Shown: positions 9,183-19,806, numbered from the stretch's first letter. The stretch is 64,000 nt of DNA from an uncultured Parabacteroides sp. (GCA_900770835.1 CAAGLQ010000272.1:1-64000), one strand, 5' to 3'. Translations and numbers: made by a program. The notes: a model not told the origin generated them from the sequence alone.

Positions 9183-10259
9183 TTATTCGAAAACCACATC
9201 AAACTGATCACAGGCACCTGTGCGATGCGCCAAATGCTTCGTCGCCGCCGAGATGCCAAACAGCGGAGAATAGGTCCTCACCTTGAGCGTCTTGCCATCC
9301 GGCATGAACTCTAAGATACGCAACCAGCCATCACCGCCATTGCCTTCCCAGCCACCACCGAGCACCTGCACGTTGAACATCATCTGATGCACCGTTTTCC
9401 CGGCACTGTTCTTATCGGAGCGAAAGGCCACCGAATCCTCAAAATCACCCGGCACACCCGTATGGCCACAAATCACCAAACGAATGTTTTTCGAGGGCTC
9501 CACCAACTTCTCCCAGATGTCAACCCCATAATTGGCCGGAGAGATCTTATACTTCTCATTCGCCGTACGCTCGGCCGTACGCTGACGCAAGAAGGAGTGA
9601 GTCATGAAGATCACCTTCGCCTCGGCATACTCCGGCTTGGCCGCTAAATCCTTCGCCCATGCCAACACCTCATCCCGTGGAGCGAACTCCGAGGTAATGA
9701 CCAGAAGCTTTCCCCAATGCGGATCCTCGAAGGCAAAAGCGGCGTTCTCCAACGAAGCCACTCCCTCCCGATTCGGAAAGTCACTCACCACGCAATCATA
9801 CCATGCCGGGTTGCGCTCGAAGGGGAAATACTCCGGGAAATGGGTCTTCCCGTTCTCCGAAGCCCGATAGCCATACTCGTGATTACCCGCCGAAATGATA
9901 TAAGGCACCTTCCCATCCAACCGCTCAAACGAACGGGAAACCGCTTGCCACATCTCCCTACTGGTTTGGTTCAACATCTTACGGTTACGCACGATGTTCT
10001 CGTTTTGCTCCACCAAGTCGCCCGTGCAAAGCACCGCCTTGATATGCAGCTGATCGATATTATCAGCAATCCAAGCCGTGCAAAGATCAAACAGTGGTTG
10101 ATTGATATCATACTTAATATACCCTTGGGGATCCCCCAAAAGAATCATTGAAAACGATTGCTCATCCGCCAATTGCTGGCGATCCGCCCGATGTTGCCCC
10201 ATCGTTACAAAGCTCATGCACAAAAGGCAGAGCCCCACTAATAAATCTTTTCTTTTCAT
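9183..10259 (-). CDS. Secreted calcineurin-like metallophosphoesterase
   Basis: 358 residues. A Lys/Arg start and a hydrophobic stretch (about residues 4-20, ending before QHRADRQ) form a signal peptide. Metallophosphoesterase motifs follow in order: LGDPQG (first metal ligand), LCTGDLVEQN (GD), SAGNHEYGY (GNHE), MTHSF, and ICGHTGVPGD (GHxxG-type). It probably hydrolyses a phosphomonoester or diester in the periplasm; the substrate cannot be read from the sequence. It follows the GH51 gene by 46 bases on the same strand, so cotranscription and a link to polysaccharide use are plausible. A hairpin closes the pair. Confidence 0.85.
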   Translation of the reverse strand: MKRKDLLVGLCLLCMSFVTMGQHRADRQQLADEQSFSMILLGDPQGYIKYDINQPLFDLCTAWIADNIDQLHIKAVLCTGDLVEQNENIVRNRKMLNQTSREMWQAVSRSFERLDGKVPYIISAGNHEYGYRASENGKTHFPEYFPFERNPAWYDCVVSDFPNREGVASLENAAFAFEDPHWGKLLVITSEFAPRDEVLAWAKDLAAKPEYAEAKVIFMTHSFLRQRTAERTANEKYKISPANYGVDIWEKLVEPSKNIRLVICGHTGVPGDFEDSVAFRSDKNSAGKTVHQMMFNVQVLGGGWEGNGGDGWLRILEFMPDGKTLKVRTYSPLFGISAATKHLAHRTGACDQFDVVFE

Positions 10260-10305
10260 GATACTATCTCCTCTATGGATAACAAATTTCTATTCAAAAC
10301 AATAA

Positions 10306-11862
10306 TCACTTATGCAAGGTCAGCGTTATGATGCTATTCTTGGGAAGGGTGACTTTCATCACACCCTGCTTGATTTTCACCTCTCCAAAAGGTGCCTCCT
10401 TGACCTTATTGGGTTGATCAAAGGTGTTGAGATCCTCAATGCGTGAGGAGGTGAGAATCACACCGGTTGCACGTTGAGCATCGATCCCCTTCAAGTTGAC
10501 AGTCACGGTTTGTTCCTTGTCGATGGAAACATTGGTGAGCGAGAGATGTATCAGCCCCTGTTGATCCTTGGAGGCGGTGGCACTTAACATGGGAACCTTC
10601 CCCTCAAAGTGTCGATTGGCACCCTGCATCTCCATCTCTTCGCAATCGATGTCCACAGGTAGGTAGGTGGCATCTTGATGCACGCTGTATTGTTTGAAGA
10701 CGTAGTAAGTGGGTGTCAGAACCATCCGATCCTCCTTGGTTAGGATCATGGACTGTAATACATTGACGATCTGTGCGATGTTGGCCATCTTTAGTCGCTT
10801 GGTGTATCGATGAAAGATGTCGAACGAAGTAGAAGCAACTATGGCATCTCGCATGGAGTTCTGCTGGAACAGATGCCCATGGATGGTGCCCGGTTCTTCG
10901 TCCCACCAAGTGCCCCATTCATCGAGCAGTAGGGCTACACGCCCCTCAGGATCATGCTCATCCATAATAGCGATATGCTTCTTCAATACATCCTCGATCT
11001 CTCGGCATTTGCCAATTGTCCAATAATACTGATCACGGGTGAATTGGGTGGCAGATCCTTTGGAGCCATCCCAACCAGGCACGGTGTAGTAGTGCAGGGA
11101 AAGCCCTGCCATGTTACCTCCACCCCGTTGCATCAGCACCTCCGTCCAGTTATAGTCGTAGTCACTGGCGCCACTGGCGATCTTGAAGAGTTGGTGTCCA
11201 TCGTAGTTCCGGCAATAGGTGCTATACCGACGGAAAAGGTCCGAATAATATTCCGGACGCATCGAGCCGCCGCAACCCCAGGATTCGTTGCCTACGCCCA
11301 GGAATTTCAGGTTCCACGAGTGCTCTCGTCCGTTCTTCCGACGCAAGTTAGCCATGGGTGAGTCGCTGTCGGAAGTGATGTATTCCACCCACTTGGCCAA
11401 TTCCTCCACCGTGCCGCTACCCACGTTGCCACTGAGATAAGGCTCGCATCCCAATAGTTCACAGAGGTTGAAGAACTCGTGTGTACCGAACGAGTTATCT
11501 TCTACGGTACCACCCCAATTGTTGTTCACCATTTTGGGCCGCTGCTCTTTGGGACCAATGCCATCCATCCAGTGGTATTCATCGGCGAAGCAGCCACCCG
11601 GCCAACGCAGTACCGGTATTTTCAGAGCTTTCAGTGCGCCCAGCACATCGGATCGATAACCATCTTGGTTAGGAATTTTTGAATCTTTCCCTACCCATAA
11701 GCCACCATAAATGCAGGAACCCAGATGCTCCGCAAATTGTCCATAAATCTCTTGGGGAATGATTTCCCCCGGTTGATCGCCATGCAGTGTCACGGTTTGT
11801 GCCCAGATAGGCACTGATACCACCACGCATAGAGCCAAGCCCCAAATTTTCTGAAGTCTCAT
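10306..11862 (-). CDS. GH51 alpha-L-arabinofuranosidase, secreted
   Basis: 518 residues with a signal peptide (about 1-21, ending AQT). Family GH51 hallmarks are [10 protein letters not shown] near the N-terminus, [27 protein letters not shown] (Glu of NES as acid/base) and [11 protein letters not shown] (Glu of DEWG as nucleophile), followed by a C-terminal beta-sandwich. Family members remove terminal alpha-L-arabinofuranosyl residues from arabinan or arabinoxylan. Export suggests action in the periplasm or at the cell surface. No SusC/SusD pair is in the window, so this is not a full polysaccharide locus. The metallophosphoesterase gene follows closely. Confidence 0.92.
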   Translation of the reverse strand: MRLQKIWGLALCVVVSVPIWAQTVTLHGDQPGEIIPQEIYGQFAEHLGSCIYGGLWVGKDSKIPNQDGYRSDVLGALKALKIPVLRWPGGCFADEYHWMDGIGPKEQRPKMVNNNWGGTVEDNSFGTHEFFNLCELLGCEPYLSGNVGSGTVEELAKWVEYITSDSDSPMANLRRKNGREHSWNLKFLGVGNESWGCGGSMRPEYYSDLFRRYSTYCRNYDGHQLFKIASGASDYDYNWTEVLMQRGGGNMAGLSLHYYTVPGWDGSKGSATQFTRDQYYWTIGKCREIEDVLKKHIAIMDEHDPEGRVALLLDEWGTWWDEEPGTIHGHLFQQNSMRDAIVASTSFDIFHRYTKRLKMANIAQIVNVLQSMILTKEDRMVLTPTYYVFKQYSVHQDATYLPVDIDCEEMEMQGANRHFEGKVPMLSATASKDQQGLIHLSLTNVSIDKEQTVTVNLKGIDAQRATGVILTSSRIEDLNTFDQPNKVKEAPFGEVKIKQGVMKVTLPKNSIITLTLHK

Positions 11863-12382
11863 TGTACGTGTGTTTGAAGTATTTATTTGAACCTATTGTA
11901 AGTTATGCAACAGCATACAAATTTACAAGAATTCACGATAATGACATTCCTTAGCTAACAAATAATGGATGTCCGAACAAAAAAGAATTGTGCTTTTGCT
12001 CAACTGGTGCGATTCCAAAAAGCGCAATTCAACTTTATCAAGCTGTTCGTGATACACTGAAGACAACTAATTCGCCATAGCTCTGATAATGGCTGGTACC
12101 ATTATATGTCCAATTTGCCTTTGGATCTTTATCCCGTTTTGCATACAATTCATGAAGGACGAAAGTCAATCGACTGTATTAGTAGGAAGAAGAATAGAAA
12201 TTCTCAAAGGCCCAAACATACAATTCAAATACGCAAGAAATAGGAAAAAAAATCCCAACAAAGCGAGGAAAAGTTCCTAAATAGAAGGAATTCTTCCTAA
12301 TTGAACATCCAACTTTCCTAATACTTGCTCAACTTATGCTGCCTATTTACCTTCGCCGAACAAACAACAAAATACAATAGTT
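11863..12382. other. Gene-free 520 bases between divergent units
   Basis: Separates the minus-strand GH51 gene from the plus-strand 291-aa gene. I see the GH51 -7 box at 11918-11925 and no convincing gene. An open frame at 12089-12280 encodes a hydrophobic then Lys-rich peptide without family resemblance or promoter, and I do not call it. Confidence 0.5.
11918..11925 (-). promoter_or_regulatory. -7 promoter box for the GH51 gene
   Basis: Minus-strand TAAATTTG, 56 bases before the ATG at 11862; fits TAnnTTTG. Confidence 0.45.
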
Positions 12383-13258
12383 ATGTACACAGAAATGACA
12401 ACAATTGAAGAGTTAACAAACCAGGGTATGTTATCTGCAAACACGCAGATGATCTTGAACAACGCCAATGTCCATACATTAGGTGACTTATCTTATGGCA
12501 ACCCCTATTGTCTCAGCTGGTTACAGCTGCCCGGTATGAATTGGGATGTCTATAATGACATCATGGATCTATTCATTCGATTAGACACAGAAAAGGCGCT
12601 AGCTAATCCCCAACTGAAAGCTTTACAGTATGAGAACCTACCTAAACGCTTCCAGTACGAGTTAGATGTCAATTATGATGTAGCTTTTGACGACATGGAT
12701 TTATTCACCTATTTGATAGAGCATGGAATGACCGCTGAAAAACTGCATAATGGAGCAATCAATAGCCCATACGCAATCTTACGGTTAGTGCGGGACTTCG
12801 ACTTTGCGGAGAACACGCTGATGAGACGATACTTAAGGGACTATCTCAATTGTGAGATTTATGCCATGCGTAACGATTGCTACTCCCAAGTTCGAGAGAT
12901 ATACGCCATGCGTCAAACTTTAATCCCACAAAAGTTCATGAATCTTAGTCCAGAGGAGATCTTAGCCTTTTTTATGAAAGGCAAACTAAAGCAGTTTATC
13001 TATGACGACTACCATTCGTTCATCAATGTGATCAATGAAGAGCCCATCTACGCAGAGATTCAAAAAAAATTCATTCAAACGCCCAAAGATTTCGTACTAC
13101 TCTTTCAAAAGCCAAAGGAAGCCTTCTATCGACTAGTTGGCAATCAATATGAGCAAGAAACGAAAGACAACCTAATGTCTTATGTTGATGAGACCTATTT
13201 TCATTTAAGTGATCAAATCAAGGACTGGCTGGACGATGATGAATGCGAACCCTATTGA
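12383..13258 (+). CDS. Hypothetical protein with an N-terminal helical-hairpin-like segment
   Basis: 291 residues, soluble, acidic C-terminus (DDDECEPY). Not recognised as a family. The first 70 residues (TIEELTNQGMLSANTQMIL, then NANVHTLGDL and LPGM) resemble the alpha-CTD / helix-hairpin-helix pattern in which LSxRxxNxLxxAxIxTLGDL is followed by a second helix pair. A nucleic-acid-binding role is possible but weak. The rest is helical and rich in Tyr and Met. The ATG at 12383 lies 20 bases past an A-rich stretch; an internal ATG four codons later would also serve. A strong hairpin follows the stop, so it is probably monocistronic. Confidence 0.7.
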   Translation: MYTEMTTIEELTNQGMLSANTQMILNNANVHTLGDLSYGNPYCLSWLQLPGMNWDVYNDIMDLFIRLDTEKALANPQLKALQYENLPKRFQYELDVNYDVAFDDMDLFTYLIEHGMTAEKLHNGAINSPYAILRLVRDFDFAENTLMRRYLRDYLNCEIYAMRNDCYSQVREIYAMRQTLIPQKFMNLSPEEILAFFMKGKLKQFIYDDYHSFINVINEEPIYAEIQKKFIQTPKDFVLLFQKPKEAFYRLVGNQYEQETKDNLMSYVDETYFHLSDQIKDWLDDDECEPY

Positions 13259-13278
13259 TCATTAGATCAGTTAACCCG

Positions 13279-13308
13279 TGTAGGTGTTGTTCAAAACAGC
13301 ACCTACAC
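13279..13308 (+). terminator. Terminator after the 291-aa gene
   Basis: GTGTAGGTGTTGT / ACAGCACCTACAC with a 4-5-base loop, 20 bases past the stop; the tail is T-poor but the stem is strong. Confidence 0.6.
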
Positions 13309-13351
13309 TAAAACTATATCTGTTTTTCTTCGATAATTGGATGATTGATAC

Positions 13352-13359
13352 TATCTTTG
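13352..13359 (+). promoter_or_regulatory. -7 promoter box for GH16 and perhaps the RecQ/VWA run
   Basis: TATCTTTG, exact fit to TAnnTTTG, about 75 bases before the GH16 ATG. Because only 27 bases separate GH16 from the next gene, this promoter may also read into the downstream module. Confidence 0.5.
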
Positions 13360-13432
13360 TGAGGTAGAAGATTCATTGCACAACAAAGGATCCTCTACTC
13401 CATAAACAACCATCGTTTATCAATATAATAAC

Positions 13433-14224
13433 ATGAAGAAATACAGTCCATTAAATCTACTAACACTGGCCATTCTATCCATACTGATAGGATGTCAAAC
13501 CCATCAAGATAAGTGGAAACTCGTTTGGGAGGATAACTTCGATCAAGCGGATCACTTCGATTACGCCTCTTGGTCCAAGATACCCCGAGGAACCTCAGAT
13601 TGGAACAACTACATGTCGGACTTCGATTCCTGCTATGCCATCCAAGAGGGCAACCTGATTCTGCGAGGCTTAGTCAACTATACACTACCTAATGACACAG
13701 CACCCTATATCACCGGCGGTGTCTATACCAAGGGCAAGGTCGGTTTCTCCAACGGCCGTTTAGAGATCTGTGCCAAGTTACACGGAGCCACCGGTGCCTG
13801 GCCCGCATTCTGGTTGTTGCCAGAAAATGAAAGATGGCCACACGGAGGAGAGATCGACATCATGGAGCGTTTGAATAACGACACCCTGGCCTATCAAACC
13901 GTCCATTCGACCTATACCCATACACTAGGCATCACGGATAACCCCAAACAGGGAGGCATAGGACCCATCAACCGAGATGACTACAACATTTATGCCGTCG
14001 AGATGTATCCAGACAGCTTAGTCTTTTTCATCAATGACACGCATACCTTCACTTATCCTCGTATCGAGACAGATAAGGAGGGACAATTCCCATTCGCCAA
14101 CAAAGAATTCTATCTCTTGCTGGATATGCAGTTAGGTGGAAACTGGGTCGGGCAGGTGGATCCAGCGGATCTACCCGTTCAAATGGAGATTGACTGGGTG
14201 CGTTTCTATCGGAAAGAGAACTAA
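13433..14224 (+). CDS. GH16 family lipoprotein (beta-glucanase-like)
   Basis: 263 residues. The signal ends in a lipobox (LSILIGC, Cys at about 21). The GH16 fold signature is clear: WKLVWEDNF at the start of the domain, GVYTKGKVGFSNGRLEI, GAWPAFWLLPE, and the catalytic motif GGEIDIMER (E-I-D-x-x-E with two Glu), then VHSTYTH and a C-terminal IDWVRFYRK strand. Family members cut beta-1,3 or beta-1,3/1,4 glucans, agar or related galactans; the substrate is not readable here. As a lipoprotein it is probably placed at the outer membrane. It has its own promoter box. The next gene starts 27 bases downstream, possibly cotranscribed although unrelated in function. Confidence 0.93.
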   Translation: MKKYSPLNLLTLAILSILIGCQTHQDKWKLVWEDNFDQADHFDYASWSKIPRGTSDWNNYMSDFDSCYAIQEGNLILRGLVNYTLPNDTAPYITGGVYTKGKVGFSNGRLEICAKLHGATGAWPAFWLLPENERWPHGGEIDIMERLNNDTLAYQTVHSTYTHTLGITDNPKQGGIGPINRDDYNIYAVEMYPDSLVFFINDTHTFTYPRIETDKEGQFPFANKEFYLLLDMQLGGNWVGQVDPADLPVQMEIDWVRFYRKEN

Positions 14225-14251
14225 CGAATAGGTCAAAAGACAAATGCAACA

Positions 14252-15307
14252 ATGGCTTGGGATAAAGTCAAAATCACCAGAGAGAATGGAGAGATAGTGG
14301 ATGCACAAGCTCCTATCATCCTATCGGCAAGTAGAAGTACCGATATACCCGCCTTCTATGCCGATTGGTTCTTCAACCGCCTTGAAAAAGGCTATTGTGC
14401 CTGGACCAATCCGTTTAATGGGGTACAGAGTTACGTCAGTTTTGAGCAGACACGCTTTATCGTGTTCTGGTCAAAGAATCCCAAACCCTTAATTCCTTAT
14501 CTTCCCATTCTAAAAGAAAAGCGTATCCACTGTTACATTCAGTATACACTTAATGATTACGAGGACGAAGGGCTTGAAAAGGGTGTCCCCAAATTAGCCG
14601 AGCGTATTGACACCTTTAAGCAACTCGTAGAAATACTTGGGAAAGGACATGTCATTTGGCGTTTCGACCCGCTCGTACTCACGGACCATATCTCGGTAGC
14701 TGACTTATTACGAAAAATCGAGGCGATTGGCAACAATCTCTATGGTTACACCGAAAAGTTGGTATTCAGTTATGCGGATATCGCTTCCTACAAAAAAGTG
14801 CGAACCAACCTCGATGCCAACCACATCCACGCGATTGAGTTTACGCCAGAAACCATGAACCAGTTTGCCGAAGGAATCACGCAATTGAACCAACAATGGA
14901 GCTATCAGTTATCGACTTGCGGCGAGATAATCGACTTGGATCGTTATGGCATCACGCATAACAGATGCGTAGATGATGCACTCATCACACGTATTGCGTA
15001 TGATGACCCCGTACTCATGAAGTTCCTCCACATGACCGTATGTAACTATTTCGGGAAAGACTTCGAGCCACTACCGGATGGTGCCATCGAGTTAACCGAT
15101 ACGATGTATGCCCTTTGCAAGAAGGACAATAAGGATAAGGGACAACGACAATTTTGCGGCTGTACAACCAGCAAAGACATCGGGCAGTACAATACCTGCC
15201 CGCACCTGTGTGAATACTGTTATGCCAACAGCAGCAAAGCCATAGCCGTGCAGAACTGGAGAAAGCACAAGGACAACCCCTATGATGAGAACATATTAGG
15301 CAAATAG
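14252..15307 (+). CDS. DUF1848 family protein
   Basis: 351 residues, cytoplasmic. The N-terminal IILSASRSTDIPAFYADWF, the segment FIVFWSKNPKP, YIQYTLNDYE and the VIWRFDPLVLTD block are those of DUF1848. The C-terminus has a Cys cluster (CGCTTSKDIG followed by CPHLCEYCYAN) that resembles metal- or Fe-S-binding Cys patterns, including the CxxxCxxC spacing of radical SAM proteins, although no TIM-barrel radical SAM fold has been shown to me here. Biochemical function is unknown. The stop lies two bases before the ATG of the 1495-aa helicase gene, so the two are almost surely cotranslated. That coupling links DUF1848 to the helicase module. Confidence 0.85.
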   Translation: MAWDKVKITRENGEIVDAQAPIILSASRSTDIPAFYADWFFNRLEKGYCAWTNPFNGVQSYVSFEQTRFIVFWSKNPKPLIPYLPILKEKRIHCYIQYTLNDYEDEGLEKGVPKLAERIDTFKQLVEILGKGHVIWRFDPLVLTDHISVADLLRKIEAIGNNLYGYTEKLVFSYADIASYKKVRTNLDANHIHAIEFTPETMNQFAEGITQLNQQWSYQLSTCGEIIDLDRYGITHNRCVDDALITRIAYDDPVLMKFLHMTVCNYFGKDFEPLPDGAIELTDTMYALCKKDNKDKGQRQFCGCTTSKDIGQYNTCPHLCEYCYANSSKAIAVQNWRKHKDNPYDENILGK

Positions 15308-15309
15308 AA

Positions 15310-18300
15310 ATGAGCTACCTAACAGACATAGAAACCATCGGTCACCTCTGTTTGGATGATATCATTCAAACGGCTCGGAAACATGTGCCAGAGGCCTATC
15401 GGTACCAGCCATGGACCTATCCTGGATTGGCGCATGGTACATCCTGTCTAGAATCCGAAGAGCAGCTAAACTGCTATCTTGCCTCCTATGGGGAAATGCA
15501 TAAAGGGAAGCTCCAACGCATCATGACTGACTTCCCCTACAGTCAACTCAACGCAGACTTTGAGATCATCGACTGGGGCTGCGGTCAAGGGATAGCCACG
15601 GTCTGCTTCATCGATTATCTGACAAGATACAATTTAGTTAGCAAGCTGCAGAAGGTAACCCTAATCGAGCCATCCGCCGTAGCCCTGGAACGTGCCAAAT
15701 TCAATGTGACGCACGCCGTACATACGGACGATGTCTATATCGATACGATCAACAGCTACCTGCCATCCGTCACACCCAACGAGCGTGCCCTAGGAGGATT
15801 GCAGATCGAGGAGCCCATTTGTATCCACCTATTCTCGAACATACTGGATATAGCCGCCATAGATCTCAAGGAATTAGCCTTGATGATCGGAGCCACCGGT
15901 TATCGACACTATTTCCTGTGTGTCGGTCCCCTCAATTTCGGGAATAACCGCATCGACGCCTTCTGCCAATATTTCAATTTAGACGAGCAGTCCCTCTTCT
16001 CAGAGGTCCGGAATGCTCAATTTGGTAGAATCGCCAATGGTAAATGGTATAGTTGTGTCACCAAGGGATTTCAGCTGACCAGAGAGGATGGTAAACCATT
16101 CCTTATTCCCCTAACGTTTTATCCGCCCAGGCAATTTCATGCAGTCTATCGGCTGGATGCCATTAAAGCTTTGGATGATCAGGCAACAAATCGTGTAAAT
16201 TGGAATCACTATTCCGCATTTGAGGTGTTGGCGCCATTTGATATAGGCGCCAGCATCTATGAAGATATACACCCCCTGCTTGCGGTGCTCAGTAACCTGA
16301 TTACCAGAGGACTGCCAACAAAGTGTAGCCCTTACATTGAGGAACAGCTGAATAGTCTATTCAACTACAGTGAGCGAACGGAGCGCTATGGGACGATCAC
16401 CTACACCGTGTCCGATAGGGATAACCTCATTGACCATGAGGATTTGCTACTCAAGACACCCATTGGCATAGCCAGACTCCAGAAGGTGATTGTAGAAGCG
16501 TTACTCACGGGACGGATCGCTTTGGACGCCAGACAATGGAAAGTTCTGGTGAAAGAGGGCGACGTGCCTTGTGCCGCCTTGGCGTTTGAAGACTTAAGAC
16601 AACTCTTCAACCACCTGTCCGCAATGAGCACGACATACGACACATTGCAATTCCCGGATATTGAGTTACACATCCTGTCTGAAAAACATACCACATCACC
16701 CCTGCACTTAGGGAATAAGACCTACAAAAAGGTCAATCAAGTCCTTAGAGAGCAGCTGTATGATATGGTTATTGACATAGCCATCGATGAAGAGATTGAT
16801 GCCGAGCATGTACAGTTCTCTGAGTTCAAGGCCATGAACGACTGTTACTTTAATGTGCGTTCTTCCAAACAGAACTATTCGCCCCGTGAGATCTATACGA
16901 CAGACACCATAGACTATAAGCCCGTCACGACCAGCAACCCATCTGGTGACCCTATCGACATACCTGAGCAAAAGGTCCATCTGACCTATTTCCTAAACCT
17001 GTTGTTCAGGAAGAGCGATTTCAGACCCGGACAATTGCCCATATTGAACCGAGCGTTACAGAACAAAGGGGTAATCGGGCTCCTGCCCACCGGCGGAGGA
17101 AAGTCACTGACCTATCAGCTGGCCGCACTGCTACAGCCGGGTATAACCGTGATTATTGATCCCCTAAAGTCATTGATGCAAGACCAATACGATGGACTGT
17201 TAGCAGCGGGTATAGACTGTTGTACCTATATCAACGCCGAACTAAAGCCAGAAGAAAGAGTCCAGCATGAGCAATTGATGGAATCCTCACAAGTACTATT
17301 CACGTTCATGTCACCTGAACGACTCTGCATTTATGAATTTCGGGAGCGGCTCCAGAACATGCATGACCTTAATGTCTACTTCTCCTATGGCGTCATCGAC
17401 GAAGTACATTGTGTCTCTGAATGGGGCCAGGACTTTCGATTCTCATACCTACACCTCGGACGCAACCTATATAGTTATGTCCGTGCCAAGCAGAGGCCCA
17501 TTACCCTGTTTGGTCTGACAGCGACAGCCTCCTTCGACGTATTAGCCGATGTAGAGCGAGAGCTGTCTGGAAATGGAGCCTTTGAATTGGATCCGGATAC
17601 GATTGTCAAATACGAGAACAGCAACCGTTTAGAACTACAATACAAAATCGAGCGGGTTGAAGTGGATTATCGAGAAGATACAAGTTATAAGCCGGATCCC
17701 CTGCTTGAAGGATATCCCAGACCCGTAAACATTGCTGATAGCCGGACCTCGCAGAATCACAAACATGATTGCCTGCCCAGTCTCGTCACTCGAATTCCAC
17801 AATACCTACGCGAACTACAAAAAGACGACTCGTTAGATAGAATCCTCACACGTTTCAAGGAACGTGAAAATATAGAACTGGAGGATGCGTCCGTCTTAAA
17901 GGTAGAAATGCCGGATGATTATTATGCCCGAAAGGATAAATATGAGCAGGCCGGCATTATTTTCTGCCCCCACGTCAATTCCACGGGAATCAGTGTAAAC
18001 GTCAACGCCGACAACCTTAGCAGGATATGTGAGGTGGGTACATTCGCTGGCTCTCCTGTTGCAGGCAAAGAGATCGGAAATGAGTCCATGGAAAACATGC
18101 GAAAGTTTCGGGACAATCAGATGCCACTCATGGTAGCGACCAAGGCCTTTGGCATGGGCATTGATAAGCCCAACGTTCGTTTCACAGTCAACCTAAATTA
18201 CTCCACCTCACTGGAGAGCTTTGTGCAAGAAGCCGGCCGCGCGGGAAGAGACCGGAAAATGGCACTCGCTGTCATTCTCATGTCGGATTACCACCTGGCA

Positions 18301-19797
18301 CGCATCAGTCCCAAATGTAAGGTAAATTCACCCATACTTAGAAGCATTGAGTCAAAGTGGTTCATAGATAAAGATTTGCGGTTTATACTAAGCAGTTTCG
18401 GACACGTTATAGATCCCAAAGACATCGATATGTGTAACCCGTTAACGGATATCGTTAGGCTCAAATGTAAAACAGATAACATCATCAACGATAAGAAACA
18501 ATTTTGGAAATGTGATGAAGGTTGTTCCAAATACCGCATATGTACCTTGAGACAGGTAGATACCTCCATGCGTGGATGGCAATATCAAAAAGATCTCTTC
18601 GAGTATCTGCGAACCAATCACATTCACATTCCCAAGGAGAGTTACGAATACCAGGGAGCGGACTACAATACTGTCATGTATTTCTTTGACAACAACTTCA
18701 AAGGAGAGGTAGAGGAAAAGAGAAAAATGATTGAACTCCTTCAAGAAAAGGAGATGTATTATTTCATCGGGAATGATAGAAAATACAAGGTAGATCAGCA
18801 GACAGCTGTAAAAGGCTTCCTTGCCACGGTACTCGGTGCCAAAGTCGGTACCGAGGTCGTAACCATCATACCCTACACAGCGGACACACATGCTGATATA
18901 GCCAAGGCCATCTACAGAATGTGCGTCATTGGGTTAATCGATGATTTCACTCAGGATTATACCAAAAAGACATTCCGGATATTGGCGACACGGAAAAAGA
19001 ATGGCCAGTATTATGAGCGACTGAAACAGTTCCTCATGCGCTACTATTCGGAAGACCGGGCAGAAAACGAGGTGGAGAAAGCCAGCGTACACAAAGGTCA
19101 AAACGAAATTCATAAATGCCTGGGCTACCTGACCGAGTTCATCTACGATAAGATAGCCCTAAAAAGAAAGCGCGCTATTGATGACATGCGAAATTTCTGC
19201 ATGGTAGGCATAGACGCATCCAAGGATTGGAAAGAGATCAACGAAGACCTAAAGGATGAGATCTATTATTATTTCAACTCCAAATACGCGCGTGAGGGGT
19301 ATCAGACAGAAGAAGGCGAAGATTTCTCTCTGCTGGATGATACGGAAAGAGGGAAGAAATCCTCTTTCGATATCCTATACAAATACATGCGAGTGGTAGA
19401 TGCGGATGTCATTGGACTGTCGGGATCACCCAAGGATAATGTCAAGCATCTCCAAGGTGCGGTGAGACTCATTCGAAGAAGTGAAACAGACACCAATCCA
19501 GTTCTAAGTCTTCTTAATGTCTTCTGCCTGCTTACCCTAAAAGTCGGTAGCAATCGAACTATGCAAGAAGAGCTGGATGCCAGTTTCATAGAAGGCTATT
19601 CGGCATTCAAAGAAAGATGTCAAGATCACGATGAGTTCTTTGAAGGCATAGACCGCTTCTATGCGGAGCTAAACGCAAACAACAGAAACTTAGCCTCAGA
19701 AGAAGATCTACAGCACCTATCCGATCTGGCCTTAGAAGCCGAGCTAAAGGGTCACTTATCATGGACAGAAAACTTCATTAACCAATATACAAATTAA
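15310..19797 (+). CDS. Methyltransferase-like domain fused to a RecQ-type DNA helicase
   Basis: 1495 residues, more than twice the length of a normal RecQ. N-terminal part: a Rossmann methyltransferase-like domain with motif I DWGCGQG (88-94) and the acidic strand VTLIEPS (117-123). A middle region (about 330-560) is unrecognised. From about 565 an SF2 RecQ helicase follows: FRPGQLPIL, Walker A LLPTGGGKS (about 591-599), DPLKSLMQDQ, DEVH (697-700), GLTATAS, KAFGMGIDKPNV and the arginine finger motif GRAGRDR (about 975-982). A RecQ-like zinc cluster CDEGCSKYRIC follows (about 1068). The last ~400 residues are unrecognised. There is a large insertion between the two RecA lobes. It probably unwinds or translocates on DNA; modification activity is not shown, because catalytic residues beyond SAM-site motif I are unclear. 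Neighbours (DUF1848, coiled-coil membrane protein, VWA) suggest a multi-protein, defence-like system. Confidence 0.88.
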   Translation: MSYLTDIETIGHLCLDDIIQTARKHVPEAYRYQPWTYPGLAHGTSCLESEEQLNCYLASYGEMHKGKLQRIMTDFPYSQLNADFEIIDWGCGQGIATVCFIDYLTRYNLVSKLQKVTLIEPSAVALERAKFNVTHAVHTDDVYIDTINSYLPSVTPNERALGGLQIEEPICIHLFSNILDIAAIDLKELALMIGATGYRHYFLCVGPLNFGNNRIDAFCQYFNLDEQSLFSEVRNAQFGRIANGKWYSCVTKGFQLTREDGKPFLIPLTFYPPRQFHAVYRLDAIKALDDQATNRVNWNHYSAFEVLAPFDIGASIYEDIHPLLAVLSNLITRGLPTKCSPYIEEQLNSLFNYSERTERYGTITYTVSDRDNLIDHEDLLLKTPIGIARLQKVIVEALLTGRIALDARQWKVLVKEGDVPCAALAFEDLRQLFNHLSAMSTTYDTLQFPDIELHILSEKHTTSPLHLGNKTYKKVNQVLREQLYDMVIDIAIDEEIDAEHVQFSEFKAMNDCYFNVRSSKQNYSPREIYTTDTIDYKPVTTSNPSGDPIDIPEQKVHLTYFLNLLFRKSDFRPGQLPILNRALQNKGVIGLLPTGGGKSLTYQLAALLQPGITVIIDPLKSLMQDQYDGLLAAGIDCCTYINAELKPEERVQHEQLMESSQVLFTFMSPERLCIYEFRERLQNMHDLNVYFSYGVIDEVHCVSEWGQDFRFSYLHLGRNLYSYVRAKQRPITLFGLTATASFDVLADVERELSGNGAFELDPDTIVKYENSNRLELQYKIERVEVDYREDTSYKPDPLLEGYPRPVNIADSRTSQNHKHDCLPSLVTRIPQYLRELQKDDSLDRILTRFKERENIELEDASVLKVEMPDDYYARKDKYEQAGIIFCPHVNSTGISVNVNADNLSRICEVGTFAGSPVAGKEIGNESMENMRKFRDNQMPLMVATKAFGMGIDKPNVRFTVNLNYSTSLESFVQEAGRAGRDRKMALAVILMSDYHLARISPKCKVNSPILRSIESKWFIDKDLRFILSSFGHVIDPKDIDMCNPLTDIVRLKCKTDNIINDKKQFWKCDEGCSKYRICTLRQVDTSMRGWQYQKDLFEYLRTNHIHIPKESYEYQGADYNTVMYFFDNNFKGEVEEKRKMIELLQEKEMYYFIGNDRKYKVDQQTAVKGFLATVLGAKVGTEVVTIIPYTADTHADIAKAIYRMCVIGLIDDFTQDYTKKTFRILATRKKNGQYYERLKQFLMRYYSEDRAENEVEKASVHKGQNEIHKCLGYLTEFIYDKIALKRKRAIDDMRNFCMVGIDASKDWKEINEDLKDEIYYYFNSKYAREGYQTEEGEDFSLLDDTERGKKSSFDILYKYMRVVDADVIGLSGSPKDNVKHLQGAVRLIRRSETDTNPVLSLLNVFCLLTLKVGSNRTMQEELDASFIEGYSAFKERCQDHDEFFEGIDRFYAELNANNRNLASEEDLQHLSDLALEAELKGHLSWTENFINQYTN

Positions 19798-19806
19798 CTC
19801 CAACAT

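Noticed and set aside
12089..12280. A 63-codon open frame between GH51 and the 291-aa gene
   Set aside because: No promoter, family resemblance or believable composition.
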